Part shown: positions 4,996 through 11,351 of the stretch, piece by piece | Position numbering within the stretch: the stretch's first letter is position 1 | Layout: each line of letters begins with the position of its first letter | Position numbers and translations under genes: made by a program | Notes under the pieces: generated by a model | What the model saw: the letters and a program-made list of their open reading frames with translations, nothing else | What the model was told of the DNA's origin: nothing | The model's database searches: none | Source: Mediterranea massiliensis | GTDB lineage: Bacteria > Bacteroidota > Bacteroidia > Bacteroidales > Bacteroidaceae | Direction of reading: 5' to 3' | DNA length: 11,351 nt | Assembly: GCA_958402075.1 (NCBI GenBank) | Contig: CATXSD010000083.1 | Coordinates: 1-11,351, forward strand

Positions 4996-6384
4996 TTATT
5001 TTGCCAGTTCGGCAATCACCTTCATGATCTGTTGGCCGATTTCTTCGGCTTCTTCCTGCGTGTGGGCTTCGCTATATACGCGGATAATCGGTTCCGTGTT
5101 GCTCTTGCGCAGGTGTACCCACTTCTCGGGGAAGTCAATCTTCACGCCGTCGATGTCGTTGATCTCTTCGTTCTTGTAGAGTTCCTTCACTTTGGCCAGG
5201 ATGGCATCCACGTCGGTGTCGGGCGTCAGGTCCACACGGTTCTTGGCCATGAAGTAGGCGGGATAGGTGGCACGCAGTTCGCTAACCTTCTTGCCTTCGT
5301 GTGCCAGGTGGCTCAGGAAGAGGGCGATACCTACCAGAGCGTCTCGTCCGTAGTGGCTGGCCGGATAGATGACACCGCCGTTGCCTTCGCCGCCGATGAC
5401 GGCACCTACTTCTTTCATTTTCGTAGTAACGTTCACTTCGCCCACAGCTGAAGCGTAGTACTGCTGTCCGTACTTGCGGGTTACGTCGCGCAGGGCGCGT
5501 GTGGAGCTGAGGTTCGACACGGTGCTGCCCGGCGTGTGCTTCAGAATGTAGTCGGCCACACTGACCAGCGTATATTCTTCGCCGTACATGCGTCCGTCTT
5601 CGCAGATGATGGCCAGACGGTCTACGTCGGGGTCAACCACGAAGGCTACGTCGTTCTTGCCGGCCTTCATCAGGTTCATGATGTCGCCCAGGTTCTTCTC
5701 CAGCGGTTCGGGGTTGTGCTGGAAGTTGCCGGTCGGTTCGCAGTAGAGCTTCTCTACGTGCTTTACGCCCAGTGCTTCGAGCAGTTGGGGCAGGATGATG
5801 CCGCCCACGGAGTTCACGCAGTCGATGGCTACGTGGAAGTCGGCCTTGCGGATGGCCTCTACGTCAACGAGGTCGAGTGCCAGTACGCTGTCGATATGCT
5901 TTTGGTTGTAAGTGAGGTCCTTGCGGTAAGTGCCCAGTTTGTCCACTTCGGCGTATTCGAAGGCTTCGGCTTCGGCGATGCGCAGCACTTCGTTGCCTTC
6001 TTCCTTGTTCAGGAACTCGCCTTTCTCGTTCAGCAGCTTCAGGGCGTTCCACTGCTTGGGGTTGTGCGAAGCGGTGAGGATGATACCGCCGCTGGCACCT
6101 TCCATGGTGACGGCCAGTTCGGTAGTCGGTGTGGAGGCCAGGTCGATGTCGACCACGTCCCATCCCATGCCCATCAGGGTACCTACCACTACGTTCTTCA
6201 CCATTTCGCCGGAGAGGCGGGCGTCGCGGCCCACTACAATCTTGTTGCTTTTTACGGTGCACGTCTTGCGGATGAGGGTGGCGTAGGCAGAAGTGAATTT
6301 CACGATGTCGAGCGGGTTGAGCCCCTCGCCTGCATGGCCGCCGATGGTTCCGCGGATTCCAGAGATCGATTTGATTAGAGTCAT
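4996..6384 (-). CDS. glmM: Phosphoglucosamine mutase (phosphohexomutase family)
   Basis: The product is 462 residues, a normal length for the alpha-D-phosphohexomutase family. GlmM converts glucosamine-6-phosphate to glucosamine-1-phosphate for UDP-GlcNAc, peptidoglycan and LPS synthesis. All four family signatures are present: the phosphoserine loop TASHNP with Ser106 (104-109), the Mg2+ loop DPDVDR (251-256), the sugar-specificity loop GEGNGG (332-337) and the phosphate-binding loop RKSNTEPIIR (426-435). The metal and sugar loops differ from E. coli GlmM (DGDGDR, GGENSG), so phosphomannomutase or phosphoglucomutase activity is also possible. The GlmM call rests partly on what I recall of this gene in Bacteroides. 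It lies 44 bases after the DUF4827 lipoprotein gene with no TAnnTTTG box between, so the two are probably co-transcribed. A strong hairpin terminator follows. Confidence 0.85.
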   Translation of the reverse strand: MTLIKSISGIRGTIGGHAGEGLNPLDIVKFTSAYATLIRKTCTVKSNKIVVGRDARLSGEMVKNVVVGTLMGMGWDVVDIDLASTPTTELAVTMEGASGGIILTASHNPKQWNALKLLNEKGEFLNKEEGNEVLRIAEAEAFEYAEVDKLGTYRKDLTYNQKHIDSVLALDLVDVEAIRKADFHVAIDCVNSVGGIILPQLLEALGVKHVEKLYCEPTGNFQHNPEPLEKNLGDIMNLMKAGKNDVAFVVDPDVDRLAIICEDGRMYGEEYTLVSVADYILKHTPGSTVSNLSSTRALRDVTRKYGQQYYASAVGEVNVTTKMKEVGAVIGGEGNGGVIYPASHYGRDALVGIALFLSHLAHEGKKVSELRATYPAYFMAKNRVDLTPDTDVDAILAKVKELYKNEEINDIDGVKIDFPEKWVHLRKSNTEPIIRVYSEAHTQEEAEEIGQQIMKVIAELAK

Positions 6385-6428
6385 AGATTTATTTTTTTAT
6401 AGGGTTAGTTGTTCTTGAATGTGTGGCG

Positions 6429-7034
6429 TCACTTGTATATCTGATACTTGGTGATGTCGTAATAGTAGGGGTACACATACGACATGGCTCCCTGGTGTCC
6501 CATCTTGGAGGGGACGATGAGGCGCACGTGGGCCCTGTCGCGGATGTAAGGTATCGGGACCAGCCAGCCGGCGGGTACGGCAGTGTAGCCGTAGGCGGAG
6601 TACATCAGTCCTTGGGTAAAGATGCCTGCAATGGACGACGAGGTCGCCGTGTACTTGAATTCATCTACTACATAGGGATAGGACAGGTTGCTCAGCGTGG
6701 TGTCCTTGTCCAGCAGACTGTATTCCATGAAGCGCACCAGGATCAGGTCGTTGTTCTTGACGGTGTCTGCCGGATTGTCCGAGCCCTTGTCTACAATCTG
6801 CATGTACACGCCGCTTGCCAGCTGGACAAATTCGTTCTCTTCCACATTGGTCACGGAGTCGTTGTCATAGAATTCGGTCTGACTGATGACTTTGATGTTC
6901 TCCTTGCTGATGAATTCGGCAATGGCATCATCTTCTTCTTCCAGCATTTCGGCGTAGGTCTTGGTGTCGTCGCAGGCCTGGAAGGCAAAGCTCATAGCCA
7001 GCAGTATAAAAAAGAAAGATATAAGTTTCTTCAT
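6429..7034 (-). CDS. DUF4827-type lipoprotein, FKBP-like
   Basis: The product is 201 residues with an N-terminal signal (MKKLISFFFILLAMSF) and a probable lipidated Cys21 followed by two aspartates. The body matches my memory of the Bacteroidales DUF4827 family: KTYAEMLEEE, then NIKVISQTEFY, GVYMQIVDKG, MYSAYGYTAVPAGWLVPIPYI and VRLIVPSKMG. The last segments resemble the C-terminal strands of FKBP-type peptidyl-prolyl isomerases, so a periplasmic or outer-membrane folding role is possible but unproven. The start is placed at 7034 because the 39 upstream codons in this frame would precede the signal peptide and run across the promoter. It is preceded by its own -7 box and followed after 44 bases by glmM. 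Confidence 0.85.
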   Translation of the reverse strand: MKKLISFFFILLAMSFAFQACDDTKTYAEMLEEEDDAIAEFISKENIKVISQTEFYDNDSVTNVEENEFVQLASGVYMQIVDKGSDNPADTVKNNDLILVRFMEYSLLDKDTTLSNLSYPYVVDEFKYTATSSSIAGIFTQGLMYSAYGYTAVPAGWLVPIPYIRDRAHVRLIVPSKMGHQGAMSYVYPYYYDITKYQIYK

Positions 7035-7057
7035 CTGTATAAGTTTGTATTTCCGTA

Positions 7058-7088
7058 CAAAAGTATCTGATTTCCTTGAATATTGAAA
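7058..7088 (-). promoter_or_regulatory. Promoter of the DUF4827 lipoprotein-glmM unit
   Basis: The minus strand shows TACTTTTG (7058-7065), matching TAnnTTTG. Nineteen bases upstream is TTTC (7085-7088), one base off the TTTG -33 box. The lipoprotein ATG is 23 bases downstream. Confidence 0.6.
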
Positions 7089-7137
7089 AATGCGGGGGCA
7101 AAGTTCGTATCTTTTAACCTTTGTCCGTTCTGCTTTT

Positions 7138-8175
7138 CTATCCTTTGGCATTGAGCAGGGGCTTGTATTTCTCCAGTGCCTGTTCGAATACTTTCAACGC
7201 TTCTTCCATGGTGCCGTAGTATTCGCCGCCCGAGGCGTTCAGATGTCCGCCTCCGCCGAAGAATTCGGCTGCCAGCTGGTTGCAGGGGAACTTGCCCACC
7301 GAACGCAGGGATACCTTGATCATCGGCTTCTCGGTGTCTTCACGCAGGAAGCAGGAGACGATGACGTTCTTGATGCTGAGCGGGATGTTGACAAATCCTT
7401 CGCTGTCGCCCCGGATGTAGTTGAACTGCTTCTGTTCCTTGCCGGTGAGCGATATCAGGGCGGCATGGTATTCGGGATAGACCTTCATCTGGGTCAGTAC
7501 ATGCCCCATCAGGCGCAGACGGCTTTCCGAATAGGTGTTGAACACCTTGCGGTAGATGGCGTCCTTGTCGATGCCCTTGGAGAGCAGTTCGCTGATGATG
7601 AAGTAGATTTCGCGGTTGTTGGAGTTGTAGGTAAAGCCGCCCGTGTCGGTCATCATGCCGGTGTAGATGCATTCGGCCGCTTCCTTGGTGATGTCGCTGA
7701 AGTACCCCATGCGGCAGATCAGGCGGAAGATGAGTTCCGACGTGGACGATATCTCGGGATGGGAGATGACGATGCTGCAGAAGTCTTCGGGGTGGAGGTG
7801 GTGGTCAATCAGGATCTTGCGTGCGGACGAGTTCCTGACGGCTTCGGCCATGGCGTCGATGCGGCTCAGGGCGTTGAAGTCGAGGCAGCAGATGACGTCG
7901 GCTTCGGCGATGAGCTGGTTGGCAAACTCCTTGTAGCGGTCGTATTGCAGGATGTCCTTGTTGCCCGGCATCCATTTCAGAAAGTCGGGGAAGGCGTTGG
8001 GCACAATGATATTGGCCGTCTTGTCCTGTGAGTTGAGGAAATGCCACAATCCCAGGGAGGACCCGATGGCGTCGCCGTCCGGGCTTACGTGTGTGACGAT
8101 AACCATCCGCTCCGCGCGGTCCAGCCATTTGGCGAAGTGGTCAATGTTGGCTTGGGCGATAACTTTGCTTAACAT
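7138..8175 (-). CDS. nrnA: DHH/DHHA1 phosphoesterase, NrnA-like nanoRNase / pAp phosphatase
   Basis: The product is 345 residues, typical for stand-alone NrnA. Such enzymes degrade two- to five-base RNAs to mononucleotides and dephosphorylate 3'-phosphoadenosine 5'-phosphate. Mn2+ ligand motifs are intact: THVSPDGDAIGS with Asp33 and Asp35, CCLDFN with Asp99, the signature IDHH with Asp124-His125-His126, and MMTDTGG with Asp177. The C-terminal DHHA1 substrate-binding domain has GGGHLNASG at 308-316. No signal peptide or extra domain is visible, so it is cytoplasmic. It has its own -7 box upstream and is followed by a 103-base gap with a new promoter for the lipoprotein gene. Cyclic-dinucleotide (c-di-AMP or pApA) cleavage is an alternative activity in this family. 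Confidence 0.9.
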   Translation of the reverse strand: MLSKVIAQANIDHFAKWLDRAERMVIVTHVSPDGDAIGSSLGLWHFLNSQDKTANIIVPNAFPDFLKWMPGNKDILQYDRYKEFANQLIAEADVICCLDFNALSRIDAMAEAVRNSSARKILIDHHLHPEDFCSIVISHPEISSTSELIFRLICRMGYFSDITKEAAECIYTGMMTDTGGFTYNSNNREIYFIISELLSKGIDKDAIYRKVFNTYSESRLRLMGHVLTQMKVYPEYHAALISLTGKEQKQFNYIRGDSEGFVNIPLSIKNVIVSCFLREDTEKPMIKVSLRSVGKFPCNQLAAEFFGGGGHLNASGGEYYGTMEEALKVFEQALEKYKPLLNAKG

Positions 8176-8212
8176 GTGTACCTTTTTGTCTTTTAAGTGA
8201 ATAATGCGACGG

Positions 8213-8220
8213 CAAAAGTA
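8213..8220 (-). promoter_or_regulatory. nrnA promoter -7 box
   Basis: The minus strand reads TACTTTTG, the same octamer as before the DUF4827 gene, 37 bases before the nrnA ATG. No TTTG -33 box is visible at 19-bp spacing. Confidence 0.55.
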
Positions 8221-8289
8221 CGAAAAAGTTTGTTTCCGAGCGAAGGAGCGGATGGTTTTATTTGGGCAGGTCGTGCGTGGCTGGTCGGA

Positions 8290-9522
8290 TCAGCGTTTCT
8301 TCAGGACGCTGTTGACCACGCGTACCGACGACACCAGCTTGTTGGTCGAGGTGAATACGTCGACGTTCCACACGTGCGACGAGCGTCCCTTGTGGACAAT
8401 AGTGCCTACGGCACGCACCGTGTCGCCCTCGTGGGCCGAGGAGATGTGATTGCCGCTTACCTGCATGCCCACGACAAACTCGTCGGGCTGGCAGAGTATC
8501 ATCGAGCCCAGGCCGGCCACGGTTTCGGCCAGGGCCAGGGTGGCTCCGCCGTGCAGGATGCCGAAAGGCTGGCGGGTGCGGTGGTCCACTGGCATAGTGG
8601 CTTCCACCCGGTCCTGCGAGACGTAGGTGTATTGGATGCCCAGGTTGCCCATCAGGGCATGTTCGGCCTGCGCGTTCAGCTGGTCGAGCGGAATCTTGGT
8701 GGCGCGTATTTCGGTCAGGATGAGTTTCTCTACCGCTTGGGCCACGCCGTCGTTGGCGTTGGTGTCTGTTGTATAGTCGGCACAGATTTTGACCGATTCC
8801 ACCGAGTTGCCCATCGCCACGCCTGTGCCGGCCATCTGGATCATGGTCACGTCGCATACGCCGTCGCCGATGGCCATGACTTCATCGCGCTGGATGCCCA
8901 GGTATTCCAGCAGGACAGCCAGCGTGTTGGCCTTGTCTACCGAGCAGGGTACCACTTCCAGAAAATAGGGCTCCGAGCGGAAGACGTCGAGCACGCCGTC
9001 GAGCCGTTTCTTCCAGTGGTTCTCCAAGCCGGTGAGCGCCTCTTCGTCGTCGCTCACCAGCATGCATTTGCAGGGGGCGAAGTCGATGGCGGTGGAGAAC
9101 TCTTCTTCCGTAATGACTTTCAGGTTGTTCAGTGCCGCTTCCTCCCGGACATGCACGTTGTCGGGGCTGTTGGTCAGAAGTGTGTCGTCGTGATAGGTGA
9201 ACAGGGCAAAATTGTTCTTGACAGCCTTTTTTTCGATATAAGGTATCATTTCGGGATTGATACGCCGTTCGAACAGGATTTCGCCGTTCTTGGCATTGAT
9301 GATCTGGGAGCCGTTATAGGACAGGATGAAACCTCCGTATAGCCCCAGTTCCAGTGACTTGGCGATGGGGAGCAGCCCATAGGTGGGGCGCCCAGAAGCC
9401 AGTGCGATGCGCACGCCCGTCTGCTGCACTTTCAGCAGGGCGGAAAGGGTGCGTTTGCTGATGACTTTCTCTTCATTGAGTAGAGTTCCGTCTACATCGA
9501 GAACCAAAAGCTTGTATTTCAT
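8290..9522 (-). CDS. Fusion of Cof-type HAD phosphatase and MenI-like hotdog thioesterase
   Basis: One uninterrupted 410-residue frame joins two enzymes. Residues 1-270 are a Cof/HAD-IIB phosphatase: DVDGT with nucleophile Asp9 and Asp11, LASGRP with Ser43, VDKANT with Lys197, and GDGVCD with Asp220 and Asp224. Cys223 stands where many relatives have Asn. Residues about 273-410 are a hotdog-fold acyl-CoA thioesterase closely resembling E. coli MenI/YdiI: VEATMPVDHRTRQPFGILHG aligns almost base for base in protein terms, with His324 and Glu333 matching YdiI His54 and catalytic Glu63. MenI releases 1,4-dihydroxy-2-naphthoate from its CoA ester in menaquinone synthesis. Menaquinone is the quinone of Bacteroides, so that role is plausible for the C-terminal half, but no men gene is nearby. 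The phosphatase substrate is unknown. It has its own -7 box and a 114-base gap before nrnA. Confidence 0.88.
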   Translation of the reverse strand: MKYKLLVLDVDGTLLNEEKVISKRTLSALLKVQQTGVRIALASGRPTYGLLPIAKSLELGLYGGFILSYNGSQIINAKNGEILFERRINPEMIPYIEKKAVKNNFALFTYHDDTLLTNSPDNVHVREEAALNNLKVITEEEFSTAIDFAPCKCMLVSDDEEALTGLENHWKKRLDGVLDVFRSEPYFLEVVPCSVDKANTLAVLLEYLGIQRDEVMAIGDGVCDVTMIQMAGTGVAMGNSVESVKICADYTTDTNANDGVAQAVEKLILTEIRATKIPLDQLNAQAEHALMGNLGIQYTYVSQDRVEATMPVDHRTRQPFGILHGGATLALAETVAGLGSMILCQPDEFVVGMQVSGNHISSAHEGDTVRAVGTIVHKGRSSHVWNVDVFTSTNKLVSSVRVVNSVLKKR

Positions 9523-9545
9523 ATCCGTAAAGTTTGATGTTCTTC

Positions 9546-9553
9546 AAAGATAA
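9546..9553 (-). promoter_or_regulatory. Promoter -7 box of the HAD-hotdog gene
   Basis: The minus strand reads TATCTTTG, matching TAnnTTTG, 23 bases before the ATG at 9522. The -33 position (9573-9576) reads TCGG and does not match. Confidence 0.55.
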
Positions 9554-9631
9554 CCCAATTGTCCGACTTTTCCGAGTTCTTTACATTAAAAAATGTCAAT
9601 GTGGCAGAAGGCTTTCCGCTTGTTGGCCTAG

Positions 9632-11351
9632 TCAGAGCGGGATGCGGATGATTCCTTCCTTCTCCAGATAGCGGCAGGGGATGTCCAGCCGGAGGCAGTC
9701 GTCGGCGATGCGTTGCCGGTAGTAGGGCGACAGGGAGCCGTCGATGATGACGGTACCGATGCGGAAGAGGGAGGTGAGCTCGTGGATGCCGCCCTGATAG
9801 CCGCGCGACAGGTAGAGGTAGTCCACGGGTAGGGGACGGTCTGTGTGGAGGTCACGCCAGCGGTTGTCGTTCAGCAGGCAGATGCGGCGGCCGGCATAGG
9901 TCACGATGTTGTCGTGCAGGCTGAGGCCGCCTGCCTGGTAGCGTCCTGTCACCACCTGCGGGGGAAGCAGGCGCTGGTGGTTCCAGTGGGGAGCCAGCGA
10001 GCGTTGGAGCCATTCCGTGCGGGGCAGGCTGTCGGCACAGACCAGCCACGAATGCTTTCCGCCGGTCAGGCAATGGACGGCAGGAGTATCTTTTACGTTG
10101 TAGAAAGCGATGCTTTGGGAGGGTCTGCTGGTTGTGATGTTCAGTGTATGATAGCCTGCCCATATCAATAGGGTGAAAAGCAGGGTGTAGGCGTGGCCCG
10201 CCGTCCGTCGGCGCAGGTACCGGCAGGCGGTGAGCAGGGTGGCATAGATGAGGAGGACTTCGGCAGTGTCCAGCCAGAGGTGGTCGATGGACGCAAAGGG
10301 CAGTTGCTCGATCCGTTGCAGGACGTAGTTCTGTCCCTGAATCAGTTTCTCGATGCAGGGAGTGAGGGCCGCCTGTACGGTTGCGAAGGGACTGAGTGCC
10401 AGCCAGGCCACGGCGGCATAGATGATGATGGAGGCCATCGGGATGATCCACAGGTTGGTGAGCAGAAAATGGGTGGAGAAGCGTGCGAAGTAGTGCGCCA
10501 CCAGCGGAGCGGTACCCAACTGGGCAGCTATGGAGACACTCATCAGGCTCCACACCTTGCCGATGAACCGGTTCTTTCCCCGGTACAGGCCGTTCAGGCG
10601 GGGATAGAACAACAGGATGGCCGCTACCGCACAGAATGACAACTGGAAGCCAACGTCGAACAGCCAGGCGGGGCGGACGAGCAGCATCAGGAAGGCGGTG
10701 GCCGACACGGTGTTGGCCGTCAGTGGCTTTTCGACCTGCAGGTAGGACAAGGCCAGGATGCTGAACATGGTGACGGAGCGGACTACCGAAGGCGAGAGTC
10801 CCGTCAGGAAGGCAAAGCCCCACAGCAGGACCACGAGCAATAGCAGCAGGGGAAGTTTCAGCAGGCGCCAGCGCTTCCACAGCGGGGCGGCCAGGAACCA
10901 GAACAGGGCATAGAGGAAACCGATGTGCAGGCCCGACAGGGCCAGCACGTGGCTGGCTCCCGTCACGGAGTATGTCTCGACGATGTCTTCGCTCAGGTCG
11001 TCCTTGTCGCCTACGGTCAGGGCGGAGAGGATGGCCAGTTCGTCGCCTTCGAAGCCCTGGCGGCGGTATTGCTCCACGATGCGGGCCTGGCGGTCGGCAG
11101 CCCGTTGGCGCAGGGTGCGGGTGGAGTCGTGTCCGGCTTTCTGCCATTGGCCGGCAGGCACGTAGGCCGTGCCGCATACACTCCGCAGGCGCAGGAAGCG
11201 GGCGTAGTCGAATTCGTCGGGGAGGCCTTGGTTGGCGGGCGGTGCCAGACGGGCGTGTATCCACAGAATGTCTCCCCGCTGCAGGGAGCGGGCGGCGGAG
11301 TCGGGCGGCAGGTAGAGCAGGAACTGCTTGTTGGACGCGGCAGGTGTAAGG
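9632..11351 (-). CDS. comEC: ComEC/Rec2 DNA-uptake channel, N-terminus beyond the window
   Basis: The frame is open from the stop at 9632 to the right edge, so 572 residues are visible and the start lies outside. A methionine start at 11161 is false: that codon is GTG inside the protein, and upstream sequence continues with the typical GDILWIHARL, LPDEFDYARFLR and CGTAYVP of the ComEC N-terminal (DUF4131) domain. The competence domain follows with VLALSGLHIG (10919-10948) and many hydrophobic segments down to about 10140. ComEC carries single-stranded DNA across the inner membrane. The C-terminal part (about 9632-10110) keeps the outline of the metallo-beta-lactamase-like domain, DYLYLSRGYQGG and VIIDGS, but lacks the HxHxDH metal ligands. 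It ends 109 bases before the HAD-hotdog gene. Whether natural transformation operates here is unknown. Confidence 0.9.
   Translation of the reverse strand, partial: LTPAASNKQFLLYLPPDSAARSLQRGDILWIHARLAPPANQGLPDEFDYARFLRLRSVCGTAYVPAGQWQKAGHDSTRTLRQRAADRQARIVEQYRRQGFEGDELAILSALTVGDKDDLSEDIVETYSVTGASHVLALSGLHIGFLYALFWFLAAPLWKRWRLLKLPLLLLLVVLLWGFAFLTGLSPSVVRSVTMFSILALSYLQVEKPLTANTVSATAFLMLLVRPAWLFDVGFQLSFCAVAAILLFYPRLNGLYRGKNRFIGKVWSLMSVSIAAQLGTAPLVAHYFARFSTHFLLTNLWIIPMASIIIYAAVAWLALSPFATVQAALTPCIEKLIQGQNYVLQRIEQLPFASIDHLWLDTAEVLLIYATLLTACRYLRRRTAGHAYTLLFTLLIWAGYHTLNITTSRPSQSIAFYNVKDTPAVHCLTGGKHSWLVCADSLPRTEWLQRSLAPHWNHQRLLPPQVVTGRYQAGGLSLHDNIVTYAGRRICLLNDNRWRDLHTDRPLPVDYLYLSRGYQGGIHELTSLFRIGTVIIDGSLSPYYRQRIADDCLRLDIPCRYLEKEGIIRIPL

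Noticed and set aside
5536..6378. Plus-strand open frame opposite glmM
   Set aside because: All four phosphohexomutase signatures are on the minus strand.
7035..7151. Longer start for the DUF4827 lipoprotein
   Set aside because: It would put 39 residues before the signal peptide, cross the promoter and overlap the end of nrnA.
8197..9342. Plus-strand open frame opposite the HAD-hotdog gene
   Set aside because: The minus-strand frame carries intact HAD and hotdog motifs; the other is a shadow.
9632..11161. comEC as a complete gene starting at 11161
   Set aside because: The codon there is GTG within the protein, and ComEC-like sequence continues in frame to the window edge.

Overview
The window is a chromosomal segment of a Bacteroidales bacterium, most likely Bacteroides or a close relative. 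Four things point there. Several genes are preceded by the Bacteroidota -7 box TAnnTTTG, once with the full TTTG-N19-TAnnTTTG promoter. Ribosome-binding sites are mostly weak. There is a Bacteroidales-restricted lipoprotein of the DUF4827 type. The predicted lipoproteins have loose lipoboxes. No tRNA, rRNA, insertion sequence or CRISPR array was seen.

Layout. Positions 1-659 hold no clear gene. They contain six tandem 22-bp units (211-342), each with an internal dyad, then candidate promoters and hairpins leading to the first gene. Rightward genes follow: a TlpA/ResA-like thioredoxin-fold lipoprotein (660-2120); a long-form QueA, the AdoMet:tRNA ribosyltransferase-isomerase of queuosine synthesis (2361-3590); an AT-richer two-gene cassette (3729-4399) that looks like a type II toxin-antitoxin module with a PIN-domain toxin; and a NUDIX hydrolase (4414-4929). 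A perfect 13-bp stem-loop (4940-4978) separates these from the leftward genes.

The leftward block, in transcription order, is comEC (cut by the right window edge, 11351 down to 9632), a HAD phosphatase fused to a MenI-like hotdog thioesterase (9522-8290), the DHH/DHHA1 phosphoesterase NrnA (8175-7138), the DUF4827 lipoprotein (7034-6429) and a phosphoglucosamine/phosphohexose mutase, probably GlmM (6384-4996). The HAD fusion, nrnA and the lipoprotein each have a -7 box upstream. glmM has none in its 44-bp upstream gap and is probably read from the lipoprotein promoter.

Most genes are housekeeping: tRNA modification, cell-wall precursor synthesis, nanoRNA/pAp turnover, envelope redox and DNA uptake. 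The less ordinary items are the dyad-repeat array, the toxin-antitoxin cassette with a promoter-overlapping palindrome, the HAD-hotdog fusion (a candidate DHNA-CoA thioesterase for menaquinone synthesis), the roughly 45-residue insertion in QueA, and a ComEC C-terminal domain without metal-binding residues. No wholly new multi-gene system is evident. The repeat array is the best candidate for something not explained by ordinary annotation.
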